Origin: Gonioctena quinquepunctata
Taxonomy: Eukaryota > Arthropoda > Insecta > Coleoptera > Chrysomelidae
Length of the DNA stretch: 64,000 nt
Direction: 5' to 3'
Assembly: GCA_018342105.1 (NCBI GenBank)
Contig: JAFIRS010001432.1
Span: forward strand, 248,001 to 312,000
Shown here: positions 11,963-25,101 of the stretch, piece by piece
Layout of the letters: each line of letters starts with the position of its first letter
Numbering within the stretch: the first letter of the stretch is position 1
Notes under the pieces: model-generated
What the model saw: the letters and a program-made list of their open reading frames with translations, nothing else
Database searches by the model: none
What the model was told of the DNA's origin: nothing
Program-made: the position numbers and the translations under genes

Positions 11963-12794
11963 AATATATTTGAAAGTGAAATAACAATAACGTGGGGCTG
12001 AATTGTCAAAATTAGAATTAGAAGCAAATCAAAATTGAAAACAAAAATATTTTCAAAGTACAATAATATTATACAGGGAAAATAAATTGACATCTTAGAA
12101 TTTTTGCATTGACATATTTGTATAAGTGTGGAGAAAATGGATTTGAGAGATGGTTAAAAGGTTAGTTTGGGAGAAGGTGCAGAAGGTAGAGAGAGAGGTG
12201 ATCAGAAACAAGGAGAGAGTAGTAATGTGAGAGGGAGTGCAATAAAAAGTGAAAGGACAGAAAGGGACAGTGACTTACAACAAATAATAGAATTCATAAA
12301 AGAAAATTCAGCGAGTATGAGAAATGAACTAAAAAATGAAATGAAAGAAATGAAAAATGAAATGTATGAAAATACAGCAAGTATGAATGAAAATTCAGCA
12401 AGAATGAATGAAAAAATGGAGAGTATGAAAAATGAAATGAAAGGGCAGATAGAAAAAATGAATGATGGAATGAGAGAAAGTATGGGAGGAATGGAGGAGA
12501 GAATGAAAGAAAAAATGGGAAATATGAAGAATGAAATGCAAGAAAGTTTGAAAAATGAAATAAAAGAGTTGAAAGAAAACACAAATAAAGAAGAAAATTA
12601 GTAAGAATGGAAAATAAGATAGAAAAAAGAATGAAAATATGGCGAATATGGAAAAAGAAATGAAAAATGAAATGAAAGAAAACTCAGAATAAATGGAGAG
12701 TATGAAAAATGAAATGAAAGGGCAAATAGAAGGAATGAATGATGGAAAAATGGAAGAGAGTTTCAAAGATAGTACAGAAGGAATATATAAACCA

Positions 12795-13790
12795 CTAGCG
12801 GACCCGACAGACGCTGTCCTGTCCAAATTTCTATCTTTCCTAAAATGTTTTTCCCGAAAACTCTCTTCCGCGTAGAATTTCTTTTTTTCTATGTTTTCCT
12901 TTATGTTGATCCATCTAAATTATGCTTTTGACTCCTTCCGCTTCCTATTGTCCCGTGATCTCGTTTTTTCGTTTTCCCGTTATCCCATTTTCCTGTTACC
13001 CCTTTCTTTCTTTATCCTGTTATCCCGTTTTCCCGTTATCCTCTCATCCTGTCATCCCGTTTTCCGTTATCCCGTTATTCCCGTTATCCCGTTATCCCTT
13101 ATCCCGTTATCCCGTTTTCCTGTTATCCCATTTTTTTATTCCATCCCGTTATTCCGTTTGCCAGTTATTCCCTTATGCTGTCATCCCGGTTATTCCTGTT
13201 ATCCTGTTATCCCGTTTTCCTGTTATCCCGTTTTTATTCATCCCGTTATTCCGTTTGCCAGTTATTCCCTTATGCTGTCATCACGTTTTCCCGTTTTTTC
13301 TTATCCCGTTTTCCTCTTATCCCTTTTTCTTCTTCCGTTTTTCCCTTATCCCTGTCCCGTTTCCCTTTTCCTTCCGTTATCCCGTTATTCCCGTTATCCC
13401 GTTTTCCTGTTATCCCGTTTTTTCTATAAAATGAAAAAAAATTAAAAATAGGGGTTGATCGTAGAAGGGTGAAAATTAAGAGTAATATGAATTTTTTCAT
13501 TCCCAGTCATGACAAAATAAAAATAAAAATCTTGCCAAAAAAATTGGAGTTGATCATAGAAGGGTGAAAATTGAGGGTTGTATGTATTTTTGAATAATGT
13601 ATCATAGAAAAATAAAAACAAATATTTTTTTTTTCAAAAAATAAAAAAAATTGACCTTTAGGGGGATGATTTGTAAATCTAAACCATCCAGGGCGCCATC
13701 CAAACGCATACAGAAAAAAATCATTCAAATCGGTCCAGCCGTTTAGGAGGAGTTCAGTGGCACACAAGTACAGTAGAATTATATATATGA
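12795..13790 (-). mobile_element. Minisatellite-bearing Helitron nested in the LTR element (minus)
   Basis: Read on the minus strand, it starts near 13790 with TCATATATATAATTCTACTG then the conserved GAACTCCTCCTAAACGGCTG block. It ends with GGACAGGACAGCGTCTGTCG then GGTCCGCTAG at 12795-12798. The 3' flanking base is T, as expected for Helitrons; the 5' flanking base is not the expected A. It is a full-length relative, in opposite orientation, of the copy at 18489-19529. Both have a long GGGATAAC-type minisatellite in the middle and no coding capacity. Confidence 0.75.
12955..13425 (-). repeat. GGGATAAC-type minisatellite inside the Helitron
   Basis: About 470 bases built from short units of the type CGGGATAACGGGAAAA and CGGGAATAACGGGATAAC (minus strand). 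Open frames across it (Pro-Ile-Leu-Ser-rich, 'FPVIPFSCYP'-like) are translations of the repeat and not genes. Confidence 0.9.
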
Positions 13791-15352
13791 AGGTTAGAAA
13801 CAAGTAATGAGCAAAATAATAAGGAATGTCAAGGGGTAATAATAGAAAAAACAGATAGTAACAATTTATTAGAAAAAGATGATAATCGAATACCAAATAT
13901 GAAAATAAATATTGATCTTATGTATAATATGAACGTGATAAATAAAAAATTTCAGATGCAAAACGGTAAAATAAATAATAAGGTAACAAACATGAAAATA
14001 TATGACAGAAACATGGCAAAAATGAATTTTGAGTTGCAAAAAGGGAACATAAATGAAAAAATAATAGTAATGGGAAAGAATAAGAATGATATGTACGTGG
14101 CTAATAAAAATTTTTAATTGAAAAAAGGGAACATGAATGAAAAAATAACTGTAATGAAATCAATGACATTCTCAGGGCAAATAGAATTTTTGAAATAAAA
14201 GAAAGCAATATAAACAAAGAAATAATAAAATTGTATAGAAAAATGTCGAGGTTAAAATTAGAAAAGAAATTGAATAAATTTGACTATCAAAAACAAGAAA
14301 AGTTTGAAATCATGAAAAAATAATTAGTTGAAAATGATAACATAAAATTACAATTGGAAATCATTGTAATGGAAAATATACTTGAAAAAAAAATTCCAAG
14401 GGGGCAAATTATAAATAGAAAAATTAGGTAATAATGAATTATAGGTTAACAAATTTAATATGTAAGTTAGGAAATAAAAAAGGTGAAAAGTTAAAAAATA
14501 ATTTGATAGATAGGTATGATTTCAGAAATATTTGAATAAAATAAAATAAAATGGAAAATAAACAAAAAAAAAATATATCAATGAGAGAAAATATTAGAGG
14601 AAACAATGAAAACAATAATATTGAATAACAATCATCAATATTGAAAAACAGGAAAGTTGATACAATTATTGGTACAGATCAGTTGGATAAAGTAAAAAAC
14701 CAAAGATTATAAAAAAGGGAAAATATAGAAATGGATAATAAACAATGTGAATTTTGAAGAAAAATTCAAAGAAATGAAGATAAAAATATTTTGTGTATAA
14801 AAACAATGCATGTGAGAAATGAAAGTGGAAATGATAATAATAATACTAAAGAAGCATATTATAAGAAATATGATGATGATGATGATGATAATAAAAGTAT
14901 ATTATAAAAAAAATAATGGTATATTAATGAATTAATAATAAATATAATAAGTTAATGATGTATGAATAATGAAAAACGAAAGAGTATGTACACAAAAAAA
15001 AGTTAATAAATTGAGAGATTCAGATTAATAAAATATCGAATTCAATATAAATGTAAAGAACATTAGGAGAAAATATAGGAAAAACAATAGAACAAAGTAG
15101 AATTGAAAGAAGTACCAATAATTATAAAATTCGAATGAATATTGAAAAATATATATACATCAGTATTAAAATAGTAAAATAGAAATATATCAAATGTTTT
15201 GAATGATGATATCTTGAAATTTTTTTCTCTTGATTTGAAGAGAAGTCCAAAGTCAGGTTTTTCTGAACGTGATGTTAGTAGCTGTGAATAATAAATTGAT
15301 ATTCAAATTTTACTAGCAAGTATTAAAATATTGAATATGAATTTAGGGAATT

Positions 15353-16754
15353 TGTTATGTTAAGCAATGTTGCAAAGTAATTAAACTTATAATTATCATT
15401 ATTATTATTATTAGTTATTTTTATTATTATCGTTAATGCTATGTTATTTTACAATTTTCTTCACCTTTTCCACTACTATAGAACCTTAAACTATGCTCAA
15501 GTCGATACATATGTATAAAGAGGGCATTCCTGAAGTAGTTCTGGTATCAAAATTATATATCCAAAGATATATCTAATAAAAATCCACGATTAAACCATAT
15601 CAAAATTGAAATTCATAGCGAAAATTGAATTAAAGTAAGATCAACGTGTAGATGGGTTTTGAACATCCTGTATGACAATTCACATCAACAGAAAACCCAC
15701 CAATGGGATTCGAAAGAATTTGTGTGGGAAAAGTGATGATATACAATAAAATGTAATGGCAGAAATTGAAAAATTATAATTTTATAAGAATTTGTAAATA
15801 GTATGTGAGAGTTAGAATTAGATATCATTCATAAAATCAATAATATTAATTAGAACAGCAAATAATTCGGTAGGTACAAATACAGAGTGTTGCTATGGAT
15901 CAAGATAACAAGCTCTCGAGGAGGATTGAAAGAAGTTCGAAAGGTGAAGCCACGTAGAAAATTTCAAGAAAAGCATTATAGATAATACAAGAAATCCTAT
16001 TATTAAAAATTCTCGAAAAGCAGAACTGAAGAAGTGAATAGTCAATAAAAATTCCACCTACCTGGTCTAGGGGAAAAATCTTGGGAGGAGTTCATGTGAG
16101 CTGTCATTGAGATCCCAGAAATATGTCTACGGGACTGGAAACTACAATAGAAAGCAGCAACAAGGTATACTAATATCCGAACTCATCAAAGTGCAACTTT
16201 CACATTAAACCAATAACTTTTACGTGTCTAAACCACTAGTTAAATTGTTTTGGGCTACACTTCCATCATGAATTCCATGCTCAATGACTGATAATAAGTT
16301 CAAACTTTCTTTCTCAATTTTTCATTGTCACAAACATTCAAACTGCACTATTGTATATCATTGTTTTGCTAGTATAAGGTAGGTATCGCAGAGTAGGGTA
16401 TTTATAAGTTTTGATTTGAATAAAAACCAACAAAGTTGATTATTCTCTGCAAACTGGTGTTTATTTTTTCAATTTCTAACCTCACTTTTCTCCACTGGAC
16501 AGCTTTTCTTATCGAATCGTCAGTGCCATAGTAGGCAACACCCATTACAGGAACCGGCTACTGAGAAGAAGTGAATCATGTTCATAGGCGTACCTGACTG
16601 AGCTGGGATAAGGTAAAAATGGGTTGAAAAAGAGAAAGGTAACATAACATAGCTGGTATTTTTTATTTGTTATGATGGGATTTCAGAAATATAATCTATG
16701 AAATAAATTCTCAAAAATATACAAATCTAAAAATCATATAAAACAACCAATCAT

Positions 16755-16758
<4 letters not shown>
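15353..16758 (+). repeat. 3' LTR
   Basis: Second copy of the 1.4 kb LTR, with the same TGTTATG and CATAACA ends. Upstream of it is A-rich sequence with only a weak polypurine stretch (TTTAGGGAATT). TA repeat follows directly at 16759, matching the 5' flank. Confidence 0.85.
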
Positions 16759-16801
<43 letters not shown>

Positions 16802-16808
16802 TATATAT

Positions 16809-18453
16809 TGTTATGTTCTACTAATAGGTGTTGGAAGTCAAATTGTTAGAGTCCCACTTTACTGATATTGCCTAATTGTTATGATAGAATAATAACTTTT
16901 TTAATAATTTTTTAATTTTTCCCCACGTTTTTTATTGCCCCAATTTTCTCCCTGTATAAATATTTTGATTTCGATATACCTCTACAATGGAATAAGAATT
17001 GTTATATTGTGATATGATAATAGCTAATTGTTATGAACTGATAATTGCCAGCTAACGTTACTATTTTCTCGCCACGTTGTTGCCAATTATTATTCTTTTT
17101 CTTACCACGACTAATCTCAGTTGGTACGCCTCCGCCTCAGGAGTCGGTACTGGCAATAGAGCCACTGCCTGTCTAGATGTCACTCGAACTATTTCGGTTC
17201 AGTGTTTATGAGTGAGATTTTGCATGTCATTGTGGAAAATAAACCAAAAATTATCAAAAACAATTATTTCCTTTATTCAGGAAAACTTATATCAACCTGT
17301 CCTGCGATGGATAACTTATACTATGAGCAATTGACAAATTTTCATAAAATACTGGAAAAACAGTGATGGATTTGTAAATATAACCTCACTTTTTCCTTTT
17401 GAGTTGGAAGAATTATTTTATAGTTCAATACCAAATCATAGAGTTCTTCAGATATACGAGTTATTTTGTGAAGTGATTCAGTTTGTGATGTGCACTATGA
17501 TAGTTTATACCTGGAACTGGAATGTCGCTGATGCAATACCTGGCATAATCTGAATTCCTGTTTCATCCACTCCTCTCAGGAACTCACCATTTCAAAAGGA
17601 ACCATCCAAAATCCACGAAATCAGCTTGGACAAGTTTTCATGTGGAGAACCGAAGAGGTAATCTTCTTTTATCATTGTTTATTTCATGACGAGATTATTC
17701 AGAGGTTGTATTGGTTTTTTATTGTTGAAAAACTACCTTCTCATTAATAAAATCCTTAATTTCTTTCTTTCCAATTTTTGTACCTGGCTTCTCTTCAAAA
17801 TTTTTTTCAATCTCCTCTCGCTTTGTTTCTTCATTCCCTGGATACCATTTCTGTTTTGTCCATTTTATTTGAATTTTCAAACTCGCGCACTACCTTGTCG
17901 CACTTTTATTAATTTGGTGTTATTTGAGAAAACTTGTGAACTGATATATTTTACATTTCTTATAAACTAAATACAATATTCGATGATAATTATTTTTGAC
18001 ATTTCTCAGTTCTTACTTTTCCACAATTTCAAATCTTTTATCTCACCATCTCTGTTCCCTGATTGGCTATTGTCATCAAGAAGTTTCTTGTTCTCCCATT
18101 GGCTGTTTTTAGTTAGATACAATTTCATATACTGTATGTTTCAAGCTTATAATTTTGTTGATCACATTTAATTCAGAATGATTTTGTAAATCTAGACTTT
18201 TTTGTTGTATTTTAAACAATTATAGGTTGTAATCATTTTGACAATGTATGAAAATGATTGCATTAAAGTATTTGCATACTTTTACCCATCAATATTATAC
18301 AGAGGCTTCATAAAGAAAATAGAATCTCAAAAAAATGTAAAACAATTTCTCATGAACTACTAACTATCAAGTATTTATTATTTTTGTGGTTTTTTCAAGA
18401 AATTATTTCGTTTTCATCTTTAAATTATATTACTGGTCTTTCCTAACATAACA
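16809..18453. mobile_element. Possible solo LTR or related element bounded by TGTTATG...CATAACA
   Basis: A 1.6 kb segment starts TGTTATGTT and ends CTAACATAACA, the same termini as the neighbouring LTR element, and is flanked by TA repeat on both sides. Its interior has short stretches resembling pieces of the neighbouring element on the other strand (CCCCACG, TTTTCTCCCTGTATAA, GGTACGCCT). It has no duplicated ends inside and no coding frame with known motifs. A solo LTR of a diverged relative is the simplest reading, but the internal order does not align cleanly. Confidence 0.35.
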
Positions 18454-18488
<35 letters not shown>

Positions 18489-18491
<3 letters not shown>

Positions 18492-19528
18492 AATATATAA
18501 AATTCTCGTAAAACGCTGTTTGTAATTAAACTCCTCCGAAATGGCTCCACCGATCCTCATAAAATTTTGTGTGCATATCGGTTAGGTCTGCGAATCGGAC
18601 AACATCTATTTTGCATCCCCCTAAATGTTCAGGGTGGTCCACCCCTTAATTATTATTTTTTTTCGATAGATTTTTTTTTTAATTTTTTTTATGATACAGC
18701 ATTCAAAAATACATACAAGCCTCAATTTTCACCCTTTCACGATCAACCCCTATTTTTCCATCGCGATTTTTATTTTTTTTATTTTATCCACAGATCCGCA
18801 ATAGGGTTGCAAGATGGCAATCGAATATAATAATTGTAGTACGAAAAATTGAGAATGGGATAACGGGATAAAGAAAAAACGGGACAACAGGAAAACGGGA
18901 TAACGGGAATAACGGGATAACGGAAAAACGGGAAAACGGGATGACAGGATGACAGGATAAGGAAATGACGGTTCAACGGAATAACGGGATAAATAAAAAA
19001 CGGAATAATAGGAAAACGGGATAACGGGAATAACGGGATAACGAAAAAACGGGAAAATGGGAAAATGGGATGACAGGATACGGGGATAAGGGGAAAACGG
19101 GATGATGAAAAAGTGGGATAACAGGAAAACGGGATAACGGGAATAACGGATAACGAAAAAACGGGAAAACGGGATAACGGGATGGCAGGATGAGGAGATA
19201 AGGGGAAAACGGGATAACGGGATGAAGAAAGAACAAGAAAACAGGAGAATGGGATAACGGGATAACGGGAATAACGGGATAACAAAAAAACGGGACAATG
19301 GGATGACAGGATAAGGGGATAACGGGAAAACGGGATAACGGGATAAAGAAAAAACGGGATAACAGGAAAACGGGACAACAGGAAGCGGAAGGAGTCAAAA
19401 GCATAGTCTAGATGGAACAACATAAAGGAAAACATAGAAAAAAAGAAATTCTACGCGGACGAGAGTTTTCGGGAAAAACAATTTAGGGAACAGAAATTTG
19501 GACAGGACAACGTCTGTCGGGTCAGCTA

Positions 19529-19529
<1 letters not shown>
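18489..19529 (+). mobile_element. Minisatellite-bearing Helitron, plus orientation
   Basis: Inserted in a TA tract. It begins TCTAATATATAAAATTCTCG and ends GGACAACGTCTGTCGGGTCA then GCTAG (CTAG at 19526-19529), with A on the left and T on the right flank, exactly as expected for Helitron insertion. After the 5' end comes the block AACTCCTCCGAAATGGCTCC. The 3' part has AAGCATAGTCTAGATGGAAC and CTACGCGGACGAGAGTTTTC, shared with the other Helitrons here. The middle is a minisatellite. No protein frame. Confidence 0.85.
18850..19385 (+). repeat. GGGATAAC minisatellite with higher-order period
   Basis: Units such as CGGGATAACGGGAATAACG, ACGGGAAAACGGGATGACAGG and GATAAAGAAAAAACGGGA recur in the same order about four times, giving a higher-order period of very roughly 115-140 bases. 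The long minus-strand frames of 143-218 codons over this region are repeat translations. Confidence 0.9.
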
Positions 19530-19583
<54 letters not shown>

Positions 19584-19686
19584 CCGTAAAGTTTTATAAC
19601 TTCTGAGGGTTGGTCAAAATAAAAAGGGAAAAAAAAAAAATTTTAAATATATATATATATATATTTATATTATTTATATATTTATA

Positions 19687-19747
<61 letters not shown>

Positions 19748-19750
19748 ATT
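19530..19750. repeat. TA tracts, two blocks
   Basis: TA repeat at 19530-19578 and again at about 19650-19749, separated by a short unique segment. Confidence 0.9.
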
Positions 19751-21596
19751 CTCATGTCATAACATTGGTATTTGTTCTGATTTATAAGAGAGAAAGAAAT
19801 CAATACAATTCCCTGTCTCTAGCAACATTTTCAATAAATTCGTAAAAATATTGTTTCATCTCCCTCTTCCCCACTTCCCTTTCGATATTGTCTCATGAGC
19901 CTCATTATTTTTGTCGGTATGTCATGTAGACAGTAGTTATCGAAACATAAACCCTGGGAGTGTACGAATCCATTCAACTGTTCATCCCTTAGTCCCTTCC
20001 CTTAGTGGCAACTGAGAATTGCCAATTGCGGCATGTAAATAAAAAAGTTTCACGACCCAGCGATGAAGGAGATATGCAGATTTACGATGGATGAAAAAAG
20101 GGATTCGACTTGTTGATTGATTAAAGCGATTTTCGTCTGTCACCGAAGAAAAAGAGCAATATGTCTTGAGGAACTGCGTTTCCAATCCCAGATGATTTTG
20201 TTACCCTTAGAGACTTAGTGAAAGCTGAGCCAATGATTGCGGGAATAGACCAGAAGATAGCGACAATTTCGTTTAAAAATACTCAGGCTATTTCAAGTCA
20301 TTAGTCTAACTGTTCAACTTCAGGCTGGTATTGGATCACGAATCACCAATGGCCATTGATATCGTTCGGTTTCTATCTTCGAGATATGGAAAATTTATTT
20401 TCGTTTTTTTTTCGCGGAAAAAACTCTCGGGTTCGCGTGACGTAATGAATGACCGAATCATTCGGAATCTGAATTTATGACCACGCTCTATGGCCACTTA
20501 ATTTTCACATAAATCAAAAGGAAATCAAAGCTCTACCTGCCACTGACCTCTTTGTTCACGAATTCGAATGATAAGAATGCTTTTTGTGGGAAAGAAGGCA
20601 ATAATGATAACATACAAAGGATTTAGAAAATTTGCATAATATAAACTAATATTATAAAGGGTAAAATGTGTTCGTTTGTTTGTATGTAAGGGGTAAACTC
20701 TGGAACTACTGAACCGATTTTCAAATGTTTTTCACTTATAGTAGTGATCCTGGTCACAAATTCATCATACGCTTTGTCATATTTTTTTTTTTCGATTTAC
20801 TCGGCAACATACTCAATTTTGCATCCTGAGCTGCTTCAATTAAGGCTGGAGGGGTATAATTTACAGTTTCTCCGTCACTAATATATCACCAAATTATCTT
20901 ATATAACATGAATTGACAGCAAATATGACTACTAGTATATTTATTTATATTTCGAAAAATTTACCGAGTTTTCATGGTGACGTTGATGCCATCACCTTGA
21001 TTTATTGTGTTCCGATATGATCCGAATAGTATGGGAGCCAGCTCATAGATGTTCTCAATTTTATTTCCAATAATGAAGTATTTTACATTTAAAAAATAAC
21101 CCTACACTTTTCGGTAATTTCAGAATTTTTGTGATGCAACTTTGGTGCGCTCTATTATTCAAAAAAATGGATGGATGAAACATTGTTATTATTTGTAGAA
21201 AATGTTATACTCTATAAGTCTTGATCATTAAAATTTCCTTGGATATCAATATATTTTGAGTTATATTTCAAATTTTGAGGAAAGCAGCAGAAAGTTGGCA
21301 TAACTTATGTTAAATTATTCTCATTGAAATTGAACAATGAATCTTAATTCATGTATTACTAGATTCATAAATTTCAATTTCTGATAAAAATTGCCGTCAA
21401 ATGAATATTTAGGGATGTTAAGACCGTCAGTTTACCTGTCGAAGTGATTATACAACGCTCACATACGCTGAGCGTCCAGCATGCTCAAGCTGCTGACTGA
21501 CGATCCTACCACCGCTGTATATGCAGCTGACGATAATTTTTATCATTTAAGAAGACTAAACATTCAACTGTTAAAATATCATACGGTATAAAATGA

Positions 21597-21600
<4 letters not shown>
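19751..21600. other. No gene recognised; Helitron-like 5' words near 20640
   Basis: No conserved frame was found over 19751-20640. From about 20641, the words AATATTATAAAGGGTAAAAT, GTTTGTTTGTATGTAAGGGG and TACTGAACCGATTTTCAAAT resemble Helitron 5' regions of insects. No matching 3' end was located before the TA tract at 21601. Confidence 0.35.

Positions 21601-21660
<60 letters not shown>
21601..21660. repeat. (TA)n microsatellite
   Basis: About 60 bases of pure TA repeat. Confidence 0.95.
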
Positions 21661-21663
<3 letters not shown>

Positions 21664-22129
21664 ATACATTTACATACATCATACATTTTTGACCTAGTTG
21701 AGATACGTGACTAACTTCAAAACAGCTGCCGATGATTTTTATGTTCTAAATTATCTCAAATATCACCCCATAAATTTTGGAACGATATGAAATCATTTTT
21801 GTACCAGTTTATTTTGCAACTTCCATTTGTTGTCACACAGGGGTGCGCGGGTGCGGCCGCTGACGGCCACTTTGATGACTATTGAATATTAATAAGGTAT
21901 TTAAAATGAAATTCTTTCGGTATAAAATTCCACGCAGAAATGCTATGCTACCTCCCGTACTAGAATATATAGCCACACTGCAACTGCCTCGATGTATTTC
22001 GATAGTACTTGAAAGGTAAAAGGGCACTCACAATCAAATTTACCGGTCATGCAACATTTCATTTGCATGTATTTCAGGCGTTGGTCGCTTTTATATTCGA
22101 TATATTTCAGTGAAAATAACATAATTACA

Positions 22130-23820
22130 CTAAGACTGGAAAATCTGATTGATTGTTATAATATTATCCAACCAGGTTTTCTCAATTCACGTCTTTAACT
22201 ATAGACTGCATTTGTTCGAATATCGAAAATGAATCATCTTTCGTGATAAGTGCTGATCTCTCTGATCACGAGGCTGTATTAAGTGAAATTTCCATCTATC
22301 CAAAGCCAAGCAATCCCCAATCAAAACGAGGTAGGATCTCCAACAAGGCCAGTTATGGTAAGTTCCATCAACTATGCTCTGATACTGACTGGGAGTCCAT
22401 TTTTTCTGCCAGTGATCAAATATACGCATTTCACTTCCTCTGAAATTCTTCGTTCGCTGCACATGATCACTAATAACATACATTCCCATCATGTATATAG
22501 AAGTTTTTACAGAAAACTCATTGAAATCTAGAAGCAAAATTATGACAATAATAGACTAATTTTCACAAAAAAAAAAACAGAAGGAATGCTGGAAAATCAT
22601 AAATTGAATTCGTCAAACAAGTCAAATTTGTCAAAATCAAGTTCACCTTCATGATCACCTTCCTTCCAACCAACTCAATGATTACTATTGTAATATTGCA
22701 AGCAAAATAACATCAACTATGATTTTATCCACAGACCCCATGAGTTATTTGAATACTGAATACCCAGGAACTAACTTCTGAACATCAGAAACCAAAATCT
22801 GCTGGGGAGGATGGTATATCAATGAATATTTTTCCAAATTTGCCTGATTCTGCATTATATGCACTGGCTTCCGCTAGCATCAACTCATGGCAATCTGGGC
22901 ATTTTTCCCCGTGACGGAGATCAGCCAGGTAATTCCCTTTCATAAGGTGGGAAAAATCAGCCAACCCTCCAATTATCGTTCTATTTCATTGCTATCGACC
23001 CTATCCAAAATAACCGAAAAACTTGTAAAGACTCGCATCATGGCCTTCATAGAACATCGCATCCTACTAAACCACAACCAGTTCGGTTTTCGAAGCAATA
23101 AGAGTACAAATGATGTAATGTTTGAACTTTTGGAACATATTTTTGGTCAAATTGATGATGGAAAAATAGTTGCAGCAGCGTTATGTGACTTAACAAAAGC
23201 TTTCGATTGTGTAAGTCCCAGAATACTGCTATAAAAACTTGAATTTTATGGATTTAGAGAATGTGCGCTTGACTGGTGCAAGTCTCATTTGATGAACCGG
23301 CCACAAAAAGTATTCATCGGACAGAAATCTTCCGTATGCGGGAACATTAACTACGGCTATCCACGGAGGTCAGTTTTGGGACCAGTACTCTTTTTGTTAT
23401 ACCTAAATGATCTAGCGCTTCTCAATGTTCAAGGCAAGTTCACTCTCTTTGCTGATGATACCACTATCTTGTGACTTGAAAAAGACTCTCCAGCATTGAA
23501 GGAAACCATCCAGAATGATTTAGAAAAGGTTAAGGAAGGTAACTCCAATTCGCATGGCATGAATATCAACAACATAAAATTACTTTCCTTCTAGTGTGAC
23601 ATTGAAGGTATAACTATTGGCCATGGTACACTAGAACATATAAAAATATATCATCACCTACCCTTACATATTAAGCTTATTAACTCTATTAAAAAATTTC
23701 GGAATTCTGTTAAAGATGTATTACTTGAGGGAGCATACTATAATTTGGAAGACTATCATTCAGAGAATTGGTAAAGACGTATGCAGTTTCGAATAATTGT
23801 ACATATATGTTTTCATATGT
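22130..23820 (+). pseudogene. LINE relic: endonuclease end and reverse transcriptase
   Basis: Plus-strand frames with several stops and shifts spell the layout of an APE-type LINE ORF2. Endonuclease end: IDCICSNIENESSFVISADL then SDHEAV (22200-22275), where S-D-H is the conserved terminal motif. Reverse transcriptase from about 22887: NYRSISLLSTLSKITEKLVK, NQFGFRSNKSTND, ALCDLTKAFDCVS (motif A, with D), a degraded YGYPRRSVLGPVLFLLYLND (usually G-x-P-Q-G-S), and LFADDTTIL (motif C, F-A-D-D) at about 23450. Later HLPLHIKLINSIKKFRNSVK matches the usual C-terminal tail. There is a stop after SPRILL, another directly after FADDTTIL, and the region between endonuclease and RT is shortened. The N-terminal endonuclease and ORF1 are absent. 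It resembles the LINE at 57.6-59.4 kb. Confidence 0.8.

Positions 23821-25101
<1,281 letters not shown>

Larger units (their letters stand above)
12167..14420 (+). pseudogene. Coiled-coil gag-like frame split by a Helitron
   Basis: From about 12167 an open frame of 144 codons is extremely rich in Glu, Lys, Asn and Met, with a repeated heptad-like unit: MKNEMKGQIEKMND, SMRNELKNEMKEMKNEM, SMGGMEERMKEKMGNMKNEM. This predicts a long coiled coil. After a stop at 12599-12601 the pattern continues to 12785, including a near copy of an earlier block (MESMKNEMKGQIEGMNDG). It is then cut by the Helitron at 12795-13790 and resumes at 13899 in the same style (MKINIDLMYNMNVINKKFQM) with more stops. No zinc knuckle or matrix-type signature was found. 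Its position directly after the primer site suggests a structural (gag) role. This is inference from position only. Confidence 0.5.

Noticed and set aside
12202..12826. Minus-strand Phe/Ser/Ile-rich frames of 96-143 codons
   Set aside because: Shadows of the A/G-rich coiled-coil frame on the plus strand.
12891..13500. Pro/Ile/Leu/Ser-rich frames of 76-184 codons
   Set aside because: Translations of the Helitron minisatellite in different frames.
18860..19380. Resemblance of GGGATAACAGG units to the I-SceI homing endonuclease site
   Set aside because: The full 18-base site is not present, and the similarity is to a short word repeated in a minisatellite.
18850..19385. Spaced repeats that might suggest a CRISPR array
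   Set aside because: No constant repeat with unique spacers. The units grade into each other, and the genome is eukaryotic.
18750..19435. Minus-strand frames of 143-218 codons that look like proline-rich membrane proteins
   Set aside because: Translations of the same minisatellite in the second Helitron copy.
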